This document shows positions 42,430 through 52,900 of a DNA stretch of 64,000 nt, piece after piece. Position numbers and translations under genes: made by a program. The notes beneath the pieces are model-generated. The model was not told where the DNA came from, made no database searches, and saw only the letters and a program-made list of their open reading frames with translations. Each line of letters begins with the position of its first letter. Within the stretch, counting starts at the first letter, position 1. The stretch is from Candidatus Methanomassiliicoccus intestinalis Issoire-Mx1 (lineage in GTDB: Archaea; Thermoplasmatota; Thermoplasmata; Methanomassiliicoccales; Methanomassiliicoccaceae). The DNA lies in assembly GCF_000404225.1 (NCBI RefSeq), contig NC_021353.1:1860001-1924000 (forward strand). The letters run 5' to 3'.

Positions 42430-42510
42430 GCTGCATCGATATCAAACGAAGTATGAATGTGTTGCGATAGGGATGCTGAAAAATACAGGGATGGCGATAA
42501 CAAAGACCGC

Positions 42511-43083
42511 ATGGAATATAATCGAGAGATAGACATCACGGAATGCGCAGAAGTATACCCTCCGGCAGAGGACACTTTCCTGCTGCTGGACAGCCTTGAA
42601 GAGCCAGCAGGACTCAAGGTTCTGGAGATGGGCTGCGGAACCGGACTTATAAGCTGCCACCTTGCATACAGCGGCGCAGATCTTACAGCTGCAGACATTA
42701 ATCCCAAAGCAGTATGCTGCACAGGCAGCAACTTAAGAAACAACAAACTTAAAGGCAGTACGATTGTTAGTGATTTATTCCAAAATATAAATGAAATGTT
42801 TGATTTGATTGTTTTTAATCCTCCATATTTGTCTGCGGAGGAAGAAGGCTGCGGAATAATTGAAAAGGCATGGGCGGGAGGCCCCAGCGGAACTGAAATT
42901 CTGGCAGAGTTCCTTAAACAGAGCGGGGACCATCTGCTGCCAAACGGCCGGATAATTGTGCTGCTCTCATCAGAAATGAATTCAGATGCACTAAATAATC
43001 TTCTTTCTAATTTTAAACGTAATAAATTAAAAACACGCAGATGCTTCTTTGAAGAGCTGTGGGTTGAAGAATTGAGTTTATGA
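42511..43083 (+). CDS. HemK/Mtq2-type protein glutamine N5-methyltransferase
   Basis: SAM-dependent methyltransferase, 190 residues from ATG 42511, probably modifying the GGQ glutamine of the release factor as Mtq2 does. N-terminal CAEVYPPAEDTFLLLDSLE is the archaeal/eukaryal Mtq2 signature. The SAM motif is VLEMGCGTGLISCHLA and the substrate motif is FNPPYLS. There is no N-terminal bacterial PrmC helical domain. It diverges from tiaS and overlaps a convergent membrane-protein gene by six bases. Confidence 0.9.
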   Translation: MEYNREIDITECAEVYPPAEDTFLLLDSLEEPAGLKVLEMGCGTGLISCHLAYSGADLTAADINPKAVCCTGSNLRNNKLKGSTIVSDLFQNINEMFDLIVFNPPYLSAEEEGCGIIEKAWAGGPSGTEILAEFLKQSGDHLLPNGRIIVLLSSEMNSDALNNLLSNFKRNKLKTRRCFFEELWVEELSL

Positions 43084-43401
43084 TGAAAGCATAGACAGGC
43101 TTCCTCCTATGGAAGTAAGGATTGCCCCGATCAGGAATCCTCCTCCGGCAAAGATCATCGAAACCACTGCAACAGACAGCAGCAGAGCTGATTTGGGAAA
43201 ACTGTAGGATTTGTAAATAAAATAGCTGAGGCATATTGAAATGATGCCTAGAGCAGTCACAAAAAGACCATAAAAGAATGTAGCTTGAGAACTGAAGTCT
43301 GACAGCAACGGGATTAAAGTCATAATCAATCCCTGAAACAGGATCAGCAGACCGCCTGAAAAAGCGGCGGCTGCGGGAAGTGTATTCTTTTCTCTATCCA
43401 C
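43078..43401 (-). CDS. Small hypothetical membrane protein
   Basis: One hundred and seven residues forming three or four membrane helices: about 10-32, 42-63, and 70-105 as a pair. It ends in a glycine-rich FAGGGFLIGAILTSIGGSL hairpin, a pattern common in small archaeal and Gram-positive membrane proteins of unknown function. The gene lies between gatE and the methyltransferase gene. No family or function is assigned. Confidence 0.6.
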   Translation of the reverse strand: MDREKNTLPAAAAFSGGLLILFQGLIMTLIPLLSDFSSQATFFYGLFVTALGIISICLSYFIYKSYSFPKSALLLSVAVVSMIFAGGGFLIGAILTSIGGSLSMLSS

Positions 43402-43454
43402 CTGATTAATGAAGCAAGGACGATGGAGAAAAGAATTAGGTGATGTTTAAACGG

Positions 43455-45314
43455 TTATCTTAAGAATTTTTCAATTTCCTTCTTAAGAAGCTCGCTGGCC
43501 TGTTTACCATCAATTTTTCCTCTCATTTCTGCCATCAGCGGGCCCATCAGCGGGCCGACGGCTCCAAGACCTTTAGATTTCACGAAATCAGCGCGTTCCT
43601 GCACAAGTCTTGAAACAATCTCTGCGGCATCATCCGCATTCATAAGAGATCTGCCTGCTTCTTCAACGGCGCATTCCACTGTCTTTCCGGCAATTACGGC
43701 CTTCAGGATATCTGGAACTGCATCCTTGGCAAACATGCTGCCGCTCAAGCCCTCAAAGACTGTATGGATCACATCGTCGGTTATGCAGGATATGTCGCTG
43801 CCGTCCCTTTCAAGCTCCGGAAGAGTGGAAAGCAGTGTTCTGGCAGCAACAGATGCAATTTCAGAAGTCACTGATACTTTCTCAAAGATCTCATCCTTTC
43901 CGTCCCTTACCAGCTGGGTAGACTGCTGAATATGGATAGCATACTGTGCAGCAATGCGCTCAGCTTTCTCTTTCGGCAGCTCGGGAAGATTGGCGAAGAT
44001 TTCAGACATCATGGAGTCTTTGATCGCAATCGGCGGAACATCAGTCTCCGGATACATTCTGGCTGCACCGGGCAGAGGCCTGGAATAGACACTCGTTCCA
44101 TCGGGTTTGGGATCCCTTGTCTCCTCCGGCACACCTTCCAATGCCACGTTGGCACGCCTGACGGCAGCAACGATGGCTGCAGAAGCTTTTTTCTCATCAT
44201 CGGCACAGAGTGCAAATGCATCTTCATCAGAAAGACTGAGTTTCTTTCTCACGAGGTCGATGTATTCCTGTGTGATCCCATAGTTTGGAAGCTCATCAGA
44301 ATGGAAGATCCCGGCTACACCCTTGGTTTTTGCATAGCCAGCCATCTCTGCACCAAGCCTCAAAGTTGAATCAGCGGATTTCATGACACCTGCAAAGCCA
44401 GGCAGAGCAACAGCGAAGACTTTGCCTTTCTTCTTGATTGCAGAAGCGATTATTTTAGACTCACAGGACTTGAAGTCTTCGGTGAGATCCATGTATTCCT
44501 CTGATGCTGGTTTTGTTCCCCTTTCCAAAAGTATTTCTTTAATTCTCAATAAAGACTTTTGTCTGTTTGCTTCGTTTTGCACATAAATGGGAAGCATGCG
44601 GAGTTCCTGAACACCTTTTATTTCTACCCTGGCTCCTCCAGGAATAGAGATGTTGAGATCCTCGCGTATGGTTCCAATGCCGCGCTTTACCCTGCGGGTG
44701 GCGCGCATGATCGAGCCTAACGCAAATGCAACTTCCTTGACTTCCTCTGCAGAGCGCATATCAGGACCGGTGGCTATCTCAATCAGAGGAATTCCGAGAC
44801 GGTCGAGTCTGTATGTGATTTCCCCGGCTTTCGTCTCTACCTTCCTGGCAGCATCCTCTTCAAGACAGAATGTGGGTATTGAGATTTTTTTACCATTTAT
44901 CTCAATATATCCATTCATTGCAATCATGGCAGTACGCTGGAACCCGGAAGTGTTGCTTCCGTCCACCACAATCTTACGCATAAAGTGAACTTCGTCAACA
45001 GGCTGGGCATTGAGAAGTGCAGCGACTGTGAGAACAATACCGAGAGCATCTTTGTTAGCACTGTGGGGAGGTTCCTCGTCCGCATCTACCAGACATGACA
45101 CTCCTTCAGGAGCCTGATATACAAACCTGAGCTTCTTTTCTGCCTGCATAAGTGCAGCACGGTCGATCTCACCCAGTTCAGACTGGGTAGGCCTGAGCCT
45201 GCGGAAGAATTTCTGTCCCTCCTCATCTACAAGCGCTGTGGAGCAGTCACAGAACAGCTTTTTGGTGTCAAGCTGCTGATGGATTTCAATTCCGCATACT
45301 ATCTCATCACTCAC
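43455..45314 (-). CDS. gatE: Glutamyl-tRNA(Gln) amidotransferase subunit E
   Basis: tRNA-binding kinase subunit of the archaeal GatDE enzyme, which turns Glu-tRNA(Gln) into Gln-tRNA(Gln). About 619 residues: IVCGIEIHQQLDTKKLFCDCST at the start, DADEEPPHSANKDALG, VDGSNTSGFQRTAMIA, the GatB-like cradle, a GAD-like insert (KAFAVALPGF-type block), the PLPGAARMYPETDVPPI motif and a C-terminal YqeY-like tail (GPLMGPLMAEMRGKIDGKQASELLKKEI). GTG 45314 is chosen for the GGAGGG six bases upstream. It overlaps gatD by eight bases. Confidence 0.97.
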   Translation of the reverse strand: MSDEIVCGIEIHQQLDTKKLFCDCSTALVDEEGQKFFRRLRPTQSELGEIDRAALMQAEKKLRFVYQAPEGVSCLVDADEEPPHSANKDALGIVLTVAALLNAQPVDEVHFMRKIVVDGSNTSGFQRTAMIAMNGYIEINGKKISIPTFCLEEDAARKVETKAGEITYRLDRLGIPLIEIATGPDMRSAEEVKEVAFALGSIMRATRRVKRGIGTIREDLNISIPGGARVEIKGVQELRMLPIYVQNEANRQKSLLRIKEILLERGTKPASEEYMDLTEDFKSCESKIIASAIKKKGKVFAVALPGFAGVMKSADSTLRLGAEMAGYAKTKGVAGIFHSDELPNYGITQEYIDLVRKKLSLSDEDAFALCADDEKKASAAIVAAVRRANVALEGVPEETRDPKPDGTSVYSRPLPGAARMYPETDVPPIAIKDSMMSEIFANLPELPKEKAERIAAQYAIHIQQSTQLVRDGKDEIFEKVSVTSEIASVAARTLLSTLPELERDGSDISCITDDVIHTVFEGLSGSMFAKDAVPDILKAVIAGKTVECAVEEAGRSLMNADDAAEIVSRLVQERADFVKSKGLGAVGPLMGPLMAEMRGKIDGKQASELLKKEIEKFLR

Positions 45315-46602
45315 TAATATCCCTCCTGTCTGAGATTTCACCGCGAAGGTTTGTTCTCATCATCTCGGAAATCTTATCTGCATCTGAAGTCTGAGCCAAA
45401 ACCCACATCAGCTTGACATATGCAGTTTCTGGAAGCATATCTTCTCCGGGAATTACTCCCGCAGAGATCAGATCTCTTCCGGTATTGTATACATTAAGAT
45501 TGGTGCGGCCGTAAAGACACTGAGAGGTCATAACTACCGATGTACCGCCTTGTACTGCCGATTTTATTTCCTCTGCCATATCTGAAGATACGTGCCCCAG
45601 ACCGGTTCCGGAGATTACGACTCCGGAACTTTCATGAAGAATCCTGCTGAAAACTGAAGGGCTCATGCCTGGGAAATACTGCAGCAAGGCAACGTTTGTC
45701 TCCATCTCAGTCTGCGCACAGACTTTGCTGCTGCTTTTCTTTCTATAATCTGCATGAAAATCAATGCCGCCCTCAAAGTCTACAGTAGCAACGACTGGAG
45801 AATTTACGCTTTTGAATGCGTCTCTCCTGGAGGTATGCATCTTCCTGACTTTTGTTCCCCTGTGAACTGCAGCAGAGGAGTCAGAAGATGAAGCATGCAT
45901 AAGAACGAAGACTTCAGAAGCATCTGTATTCACAATAAACCTAGCTGCCGACACCAGATTCGTATATGCATCGGAAGACGGCCTGTCTGAAGATCTCTGG
46001 GCTCCTACGAGAACAACTGGTTTCGGCAGATCACCGAGCATAAATGCCAGAGCTGCGGATGTGTATCCCATTGTGTCGGTTCCATGAGGAATTATGCAGC
46101 CCTCCGCACCGGCATTGATGCGGTCTGCAGCTTCCTCTGCGATGGTCTGCCAGTTCTCTACGTTCATATTTTCAGAAAAGATAGAGAACAGCACCTCTGC
46201 CTTTACATCACAGATATCCTTGATTTCCGGAACAGCGGCCACCAAATCGCCTGCAGACAGAGCGGGATGTACCGCACCTGTGCGGTAATCCACATAGCTG
46301 GCGATAGTTCCGCCAGTCCCCAGAACGGATACAGTCTTCCCGCTGGAGTGCTGTTCCGGCCTGGGCTTTTTCTCTTTGGCTGCTCCCTTGGAGATCAATG
46401 TTACAGAGGATGATTCAGAAATCCTGATTCCTATGTTATAGCCATTTGATAGTTTAAGAATAATAATGTCCTCCAGACTAAATTCATGATGAGGCATTAA
46501 CGTACCGACATACTCGCGTTCGCCGTTTCTGACGGACAGAGTGTCTCCTTCTTTGGCATCTAACTTTTTGATAAGTTCGGAAATGAAAGGTGAGTAACTC
46601 AT
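45307..46602 (-). CDS. gatD: Glutamyl-tRNA(Gln) amidotransferase subunit D
   Basis: Type I asparaginase-like subunit that releases ammonia from glutamine for GatE. About 431 residues: an N-terminal beta-barrel (GDTLSVRNGEREYVGTLMPHHE), then the asparaginase catalytic motifs VLGTGGTIASYVDYRTGAV and IPHGTDTMGYTSAALAFML, VVLVGAQRSSDRPSSDAY and the C-terminal GVVISGTGLGHVS. ATG 46602 (MSYSPFISEL) matches the family; a frame from 46629 is possible. The gatDE pair implies that no glutaminyl-tRNA synthetase is used. Confidence 0.96.
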   Translation of the reverse strand: MSYSPFISELIKKLDAKEGDTLSVRNGEREYVGTLMPHHEFSLEDIIILKLSNGYNIGIRISESSSVTLISKGAAKEKKPRPEQHSSGKTVSVLGTGGTIASYVDYRTGAVHPALSAGDLVAAVPEIKDICDVKAEVLFSIFSENMNVENWQTIAEEAADRINAGAEGCIIPHGTDTMGYTSAALAFMLGDLPKPVVLVGAQRSSDRPSSDAYTNLVSAARFIVNTDASEVFVLMHASSSDSSAAVHRGTKVRKMHTSRRDAFKSVNSPVVATVDFEGGIDFHADYRKKSSSKVCAQTEMETNVALLQYFPGMSPSVFSRILHESSGVVISGTGLGHVSSDMAEEIKSAVQGGTSVVMTSQCLYGRTNLNVYNTGRDLISAGVIPGEDMLPETAYVKLMWVLAQTSDADKISEMMRTNLRGEISDRRDISE

Positions 46603-46696
46603 TAGACCATTACGGCGCATGTCTCTCATCCTTTTTGAACTTCCCCCTTGAGCATCTTTTTTTACTTAGTTACTATTGTGGCTGATAGGATTCACC

Positions 46697-48019
46697 ATGA
46701 AAGCTTTAGTAGTAGGTGGCGGCGGGCGTGAAAATGCTATCGCTGCGGCTCTGAACAGAAGCGGAACAGAAGTCTATTCTGTTATGAAAAACAACAATCC
46801 AGGAATAGCAAAAATGTCTGTAGAGTATGAGATAATTCCTGAAACAGACATAGACAAAGTTGCGCAGTTTGCATTAAAGCACTCCATCGACCTCGCAGTA
46901 ATCGGGCCGGAATCCCCACTGGAAGCTGGATTAGTGGACGTTTTGGAAGATGAGGGCATAGGCTGCGTCGGTCCTACCAAGGCTGCCGCCCGTCTTGAGA
47001 CCTCCAAATCATTTGCAAGAACAATAATGCGCCGGCACAAGATTCCAGGCAATCTCGATTTCGCTGCATTTGATGAATTCAGCAGAGCTAAAGCATATAT
47101 TAAAGAAACAAACAAGGAGCTTGTCATCAAGCCAATAGGACTCACCGGCGGCAAAGGCGTCAAAGTAATGGGAGAGCATCTTAAAACAAAGAAGGAAGCT
47201 CTCGGCTACATTGAGGAAATTTTCAAAAACAACATAGGCGGAGCCGGAGTAATTCTGGAAGAAAAGGCCGTAGGCGAGGAGTTTACCCTCCAGGCATTTT
47301 GTGACGGCAGAAATGTAGTCCCCACTCCGCTGGTTCAGGATCACAAGCGTGCTTACGATGGCGACATCGGCCCCAACACCGGCGGCATGGGATCCTACAC
47401 TCTGGAAGACCACGGCATGCCGTTCGTGAGGCCTCAGGACTACGAAGCAGCTTTAGACATCATGAAAAAGACTGTTGCGGCAATGAAAGATGAAGGCTGC
47501 CCGTATAAAGGAATACTTTACGGCCAGTTCATGCTGACCAGAGACGGTCCGCGTGTCATTGAGTTCAATGCAAGATTCGGAGACCCGGAGGCAATGAATG
47601 TACTGTCAATCTTGTCTTCATCCTTCACAGATATATGCTCAGGAATAGCATCTGGAAGGCTGAATGCCGACCGCGTTTCATTCTACAATAAAGCTACAGT
47701 ATGCAAATACGTAGTCCCAGAGGGATACGGAACTGAACCAAAGGCAGGAAAAGAGATTACCATTGATGAAAAATCAATAGAAAACGAAGGAGCGATGGTA
47801 TACTATGCAATGGTGGACAAGAAAGGAGACAAAGTGTACACCACCACATCCCGTTCTGCCGGAGTAGTGGGAATCGCTGATACTCTGGAAGAAGCTGAGA
47901 AGGTCTGCGAAAAGGCTCTCACACACGTTAAGGGAAGCGCCCTGTTCGTACGTCATGACATCGGCAAAGCAGAATTGGTGCAGAAAAGAATAGACCATAT
48001 GAAACAAGTCAGAGGATAA
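46697..48019 (+). CDS. purD: Phosphoribosylamine-glycine ligase (GAR synthetase)
   Basis: Second step of purine synthesis. About 440 residues with the ATP-grasp fold: N-terminal MKALVVGGGGRENAIAAAL, VIGPESPLEAGLVDVLEDEGI, VIKPIGLTGGKGVKVMG, the loop DHKRAYDGDIGPNTGGMGSYT and metal ligands in VIEFNARFGDPEAMN. ATG 46697 has TAGGA upstream and gives the conserved N-terminus. Monocistronic, ended by a hairpin with U-tract. Confidence 0.97.
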   Translation: MKALVVGGGGRENAIAAALNRSGTEVYSVMKNNNPGIAKMSVEYEIIPETDIDKVAQFALKHSIDLAVIGPESPLEAGLVDVLEDEGIGCVGPTKAAARLETSKSFARTIMRRHKIPGNLDFAAFDEFSRAKAYIKETNKELVIKPIGLTGGKGVKVMGEHLKTKKEALGYIEEIFKNNIGGAGVILEEKAVGEEFTLQAFCDGRNVVPTPLVQDHKRAYDGDIGPNTGGMGSYTLEDHGMPFVRPQDYEAALDIMKKTVAAMKDEGCPYKGILYGQFMLTRDGPRVIEFNARFGDPEAMNVLSILSSSFTDICSGIASGRLNADRVSFYNKATVCKYVVPEGYGTEPKAGKEITIDEKSIENEGAMVYYAMVDKKGDKVYTTTSRSAGVVGIADTLEEAEKVCEKALTHVKGSALFVRHDIGKAELVQKRIDHMKQVRG

Positions 48020-48030
48020 GCTTAGAACTG

Positions 48031-48068
48031 CTGAACACACCGCAATTGGTGTGTCAGCCTCTCTTTTT
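48031..48068 (+). terminator. Hairpin terminator of purD
   Basis: ACACACC (48035-48041) pairs with GGTGTGT (48048-48054), extended by CTG/CAG with one bulged A, and the loop is GCAATT. CTCTCTTTTT follows at 48059-48066. It lies eleven bases beyond the purD stop. Confidence 0.7.
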
Positions 48069-48132
48069 ACAAATCATGGATTGAAAAATTATACAAATGA
48101 ATTAATACTCTCATATCTCTCTATATCAGCAT

Positions 48133-48753
48133 ATGAAAAACTTGGATGACGTGGCAAATACCATTGAAGCTAGACTTGAAGAAAAATATCAAGTTAGAGA
48201 GGTAGCAATCAAATCTGCTAGAGTAATTACACGTCTTTCAGGAAGCATTGTGCATGCCATTCACAGCGGCGGCGAAACTTCGCTGATGATGCATGAGGCT
48301 ATTGATGAAACTCACCGCCTCAGATCTCTTTTGGATGCCTACCCTGAACTTTGGCATTCAGGATTGGTAGAAGGTGCACTGCAGGAACTCGCTGAGGCTG
48401 TGATTCTGATCGCACTCCTCGATGACAGAGACATCCCGGATCCTGATGATATGGGAATTCCAGTAAACGCTTACCTTCTTGGTTTGGCAGACACTGTCGG
48501 AGAGTTGAGACGCTTCGCTCTGGAAAAATTAAGAGAAGGCAGACCTGAAGAATCGGCTAAATATCTAGACATCATGGAAGAAATTTTCCAGATGATAATG
48601 ATGTTCGATTATCCTGACGCTTTGATCTCAATAAGACGCAAACAGGACATAGCAAGGTCGCTGCTGGAAAAAACAAGAGGGGATGTTGCTGTTGCAATCA
48701 ATTCTGCAAGACTGCAGAAAAAGATTGACAGCCTGTCCCAGAATCTGCATTAG
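48133..48753 (+). CDS. Translin-family protein
   Basis: All-helical single-stranded nucleic-acid binding protein of 206 residues, homologous to eukaryotic translin/TRAX and COG2178 of archaea. Family blocks are ARVITRLSGSIVHAIHSGG, LVEGALQELAEAVILIALLDDRDIPDPDDMGIPVNAYLLGLADTVGELRRFALEKLREG (quoted for its E-A and GLAD-x-x-GELRR core) and DYPDALISIRRKQDIARSLLEKTRGDV. Archaeal members form octameric ribonucleases. It overlaps the thioredoxin stop codon convergently by four bases. Confidence 0.92.
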   Translation: MKNLDDVANTIEARLEEKYQVREVAIKSARVITRLSGSIVHAIHSGGETSLMMHEAIDETHRLRSLLDAYPELWHSGLVEGALQELAEAVILIALLDDRDIPDPDDMGIPVNAYLLGLADTVGELRRFALEKLREGRPEESAKYLDIMEEIFQMIMMFDYPDALISIRRKQDIARSLLEKTRGDVAVAINSARLQKKIDSLSQNLH

Positions 48754-49073
48754 AAATAATTTTTCATCCAGGACTCAATCTCATTTTCAGGCATGAGTCC
48801 TACACTCTGGGTTACAAACTCCCCGTCTTTAAATAACAGTAAGGTAGGGATGGCAGAGATGCCGTATTTTGCTGAAATGACGGGGTTGTCATCAACATTT
48901 AATTTCCCAAAGACCACATTTCCTGCATGTTTAACTGCAAGGTTGTCGATTATCGGTCCCATCATTCTGCAGGGTCCGCACCATGGTGCCCAGCAGTCGA
49001 CAATTAATTTAGAATTTTCTTTGGTGATCTTTTCAAAGTTATCTTGTGAAATTTCAATTGCATTTTCAGACAT
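48750..49073 (-). CDS. trxA: Thioredoxin
   Basis: Dithiol redox protein of 107 residues. The active site is VDCWAPWCGPCRMMGPIIDNLA (WCGPC), followed by VVFGKLNVDDNPVISAKYGISAIPTLLLFKDGE with the cis-proline. The cytosolic form lacks a signal peptide. Start ATG 49073. A thioredoxin reductase is not in the window; the peroxiredoxin at 16.6 kb is a plausible client. Confidence 0.97.
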   Translation of the reverse strand: MSENAIEISQDNFEKITKENSKLIVDCWAPWCGPCRMMGPIIDNLAVKHAGNVVFGKLNVDDNPVISAKYGISAIPTLLLFKDGEFVTQSVGLMPENEIESWMKNYF

Positions 49074-49162
49074 TGATCTACAATAAAGATCAAACAGTAT
49101 ATACCGTTAGTCCCTGAGTCTAGCGGACAATAAATAAAAGGGAAAAAGGAAAGGGTTTAAGG

Positions 49163-49909
49163 TTACTTTTTGTGCTTTTTCTTCTTTCCGCGGTTGAAAT
49201 ACAGGTAGATAAAGAGTATCACCAGTACAACGACCAGAATAGACAGCACTATGGAAATTATTCCCCAGCCACCGTCACCAGTATAGAATGTGCCCTTGGC
49301 AGACAGCTGTTCAGAATCACCAAAGCTGATAAGTCCGCTGTATTTCTCGTCAATGACGATTTCATAGTTGTGCTGACCTCCTTTGAGTGCTCCTGCATTT
49401 ACATCCAATGTCAGCTTAGTTGCTTCATCAGATGCTTTTATCTCAAGCATGTCGGTACGATACAGTTTGCCGTCAATGTAGAGATTGACAGGCACTTCTA
49501 CACTCATTCCTCCTGTATTCTTGACATTTACAGAGACCTGGTAGACATTGATTACGTTCATTGTGTAGGTCCTTGTAAGTTCTCCGCCAGTGATTTCAGA
49601 GGAAGTTATCTTGACAGTTATCGTATCGTTTCCAAGATTTTTTGATGCGGTATATTTGAATGAGAATGTTCCGTCTGTGGTGCTTCCTGTAGCATTGGAG
49701 GAACTCCCATTTATTTTACCGCTGCTGGCTTTTACATCGTAACTGTAGCTCTGAAGGTTGTCTACTGTCACTTTGATTGTTTCGTCTCCTTCGGGGGCTA
49801 CGAAATCCATTCCATCAAATGTTACCTTGTAGTCTTTGTCTTCGGCTCCCAGTGCAGCATTTGTCACCGGCAGCGCTATAAGACAAAAAGTTAGCAGCAG
49901 TGCGAACAC
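49163..49909 (-). CDS. Secreted C-terminally anchored beta-domain protein downstream of STT3
   Basis: Predicted extracytoplasmic protein of 248 residues. It has an N-terminal signal (FALLLTFCLIALPVTNA, cleavage near 20) and two beta-sandwich domains, the second CARDB-like (VYQVSVNVKNTGGMSVEVPVNLYIDGKLY..LDVNAGALKGGQHNYEIVID). A membrane helix (about 215-240) and the basic tail NRGKKKKHKK follow. No SD sequence sits at a useful distance before GTG 49909. It starts 15 bases after the STT3 stop, so the two genes form an operon. Possible partner or substrate of the oligosaccharyltransferase; it has several N-x-S/T sites. Confidence 0.7.
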   Translation of the reverse strand: MFALLLTFCLIALPVTNAALGAEDKDYKVTFDGMDFVAPEGDETIKVTVDNLQSYSYDVKASSGKINGSSSNATGSTTDGTFSFKYTASKNLGNDTITVKITSSEITGGELTRTYTMNVINVYQVSVNVKNTGGMSVEVPVNLYIDGKLYRTDMLEIKASDEATKLTLDVNAGALKGGQHNYEIVIDEKYSGLISFGDSEQLSAKGTFYTGDGGWGIISIVLSILVVVLVILFIYLYFNRGKKKKHKK

Positions 49910-49923
49910 TGCTGCGGATGCGA

Positions 49924-52900
49924 TTACCTCTTTCTTCTGCGTCCAAACACCCCCTTGTTTACGTTAACGATTACAATAGCCACCAGAAGCAGCACTATAA
50001 GCGCTATAACGATCCACATTGAGTTCGGCATAGCAGGTGCGGAATCAGAAGCTCCTGAACCTTCGTTTATGGTGTCTCCATCAACTGTAAGGTCCGCGGT
50101 AGACATCTTAGCTGATTCGTTTGCAACCTTTGAACTATCGTTTTCAGATGTAACCCTCAGATTGACAGATACATCATTTCTTGCATTTTCTCCGCGCTCC
50201 AGAGTAACTTCGACAGTCTTGACTTTGCCGGCTTCGAGATCAGATATTGTTTCTGAACCGAGCTTTACAGTCCATCCTGCGCTCTCGATCTCACTCTTGT
50301 TCAAGAGCTCGACTTTGTAGCTGTCAGTGGTGTTGCCAGCGTTTTCAACTTTGAAGTTGAACTTCACGGTTGAACCGTCAGATGTTACCTGTTCCACGGT
50401 AATCTTAGGTGCATTGTAGGTCGGGTTGATCTTTACTTCGAGTTCAACGCTGGACTCTCCGGCACCGACTTTACCCAGTGATTTTATGTTTAACATTACC
50501 GGGTCATGATCGACCAGAGCGCCTTCAGGCGTCTCAACTGTTACTCTGAATGTACCAGTCTGACCGGCTGCAATGGAGATTGTTTCTCTGTCGATTGTTA
50601 CTTTCCAGTCTTCACCTGCTGTAGAAGTGAGTTTGTACTCATCATCAACGTTGCCGGTGTTTGTGATTGATACATTGAATGTTGCAGTGCTGCCTGCAGA
50701 TATGGTCTGTGAAGCTCCAGTGTTGACAGTGTAACTGCCGCGTTTCTGAAGCTGCATGTTGACATCAACAGTGCTTGATCCGTCATCGCCTACACTAAAG
50801 CCGGTGTATGCAGAGTAAACATTGGTTATTCCTCCGCTGGTCGTCTGAGCTGTGGCTTCTACAAGATATTCACCGTTTGGAAGAACCAGGGTGTTTGATG
50901 CAGATGCATTTCTGAAGATGTATTTTGCACCATCAGACACTGTCAGAGTAACACCGCTTGGAGCGTTGTTCAGCCTGAGTGTTACGGTCTTGCCTGTTTC
51001 GAGCACAACATTCATTGTTGTGTCGCCATCGGCGGAAACTTCGAAAGTTCCCATGTAGACAGAGCCGTTGTTTACAGCATAGAGGCTGTAAAGACCAGGA
51101 GCAAGATCTACAGAGTACCTGCCGTTGCTGAACTCCACATTGTAGCTGTCCCTCTCAGTAGCTGAGTCGGACAAAGCGATGATCTGGTAGTTTGTCCAGT
51201 TGAGGTTTGTGGTACCTGAGACGTGTGCAAGGTAGTCAGACTTGGAGAGGTTGATCTCTAGAGTGACTTTTGATGTTCCCACAGTAAAGTTCTGGTCTGC
51301 AGAGTATGAAATGTACTTTCCAGAGTCGCTGTCTAAGCTGTGGTACTCAAGCGAGAGTCTGTAATTGCCTGTTGGAAGGTAAAGCGTAGTCAGGCTTCCT
51401 TTCTCGATTGAAGTTTCAATCCTGTGTCCTGCGCTGTCTGTTATGTAAGCAGTTACAGTCTGTGAGCTGTCTTTCAGAGATCCAGTGATCTCAGTTGCTT
51501 CTGATAGTGCCAGTGTCTGCCTGCCTGAGCTGCTGACATTCATTGTTGCAATTGCTGCATACTGTTTGTTGTCATCATCTTTTACAGAGGCATATACTGT
51601 GTAGCTTCCAGGTGCAAGGTAGACAGAGGAGGTCAGTGAAGACCCGGTGCTTACGGATTTGTTTTCAGTTCCAAAGAACTTGATAGATCCGGATTTGATT
51701 TCTCCTACACCAGTAAGTTCTACAGTTGTGTTGTAAACGATTGGCACATCAATGTCGTAAACAGTATACGCACCTGCGCCTACTGTCAGTGAATCAGAGT
51801 AATAGTACTTTGATTCGTTTTCAGTGATGTTGCTTTCAATTGTGACTGTGTAAGTTCCTGGACTGAGGTCTACAGAGTAGCTTCCACCAGTCTGGACTTT
51901 AACAGTTTCAGAACTTCCAGATGAAGGTTTGAAGTTGATTGATGTATCAGCTGGAACTCCTGTGACATGTCCGGTTACTGTCACTTTCTCAGATGTCATC
52001 GAGATTGTGCTCATTGAAGGGCTGCTTGATTTCACATCTTTGGTGTAATCGGAGTAACCGTATGCTTTGATTGTAACTTTATAATCACCAGATGGAACTG
52101 GAAGTGTAAACTTGCCGTCTCCGTCAGTGGTGGTAAAGAGTGTATGACCGTCTTTGGAAACGCTGACTGTTGCACCAGGAATTGCTGTGCTTCCGTCCTT
52201 TACGGTTCCGGTCAGGCTGATTCCGTCGGCTTTGAGGTTAATCTCATCATTCAGACTGCCCCAGTAGAAGCTTGAGCCAGATGATGCATAGACCTTGTAG
52301 CTGCCGTTTGGAAGCAGTACACTGAACTTGCCGTCTTTATCAGTCGTCAGTTTGTGATATGCGCCGTTGGAACCCATCACCAAGAGGGTTGCATCTTCCT
52401 GGATTGAGCCGTTGTTCTTTACAACTCCCTCATGGACCGTGGCATCTCTCAGATCAATGTTGTAGCTGCCGGAGAAGTCTTTGGTGGAGAGTGTACCGAA
52501 GTATGCTTTGTCTCCAGAGTATGCGTAGACGCTGTATTCTGTATCCTTAGGCAGGGTCAGGGTGAATGATCCGGTTGTCTGGATTTCAGCAGAGTAAACT
52601 CCGTCTTTTGATTCGATCCAGAGTGTCTTCTCGGATTCTCCACCGGTGATGCTGCCGGAGACTGTTGTGTAATCTTTGACAGTTAGTTCCAGACCAGATA
52701 CCGGCTGTGAATTAACTTCGACCACCTGTGTTCCGATATCCATTCCTTCAGCAATCAGCTTGTAAGTACCGACAGGCACTTTCTCGAAGGTGAAGACACC
52801 GTTGTTGTCTGTGTGGGCACTGTAGATCTTACCAGTTGAGGTGTTGAGCAGTGCCAGCTCCAGATTCTGAGCTGATGAACCATTGTCCAGTTTGACTGTA

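Noticed and set aside
52359..52550. Plus-strand frame opposite the STT3 repeat region
   Set aside because: Antisense shadow of the repeats; no ribosome binding site or domain.
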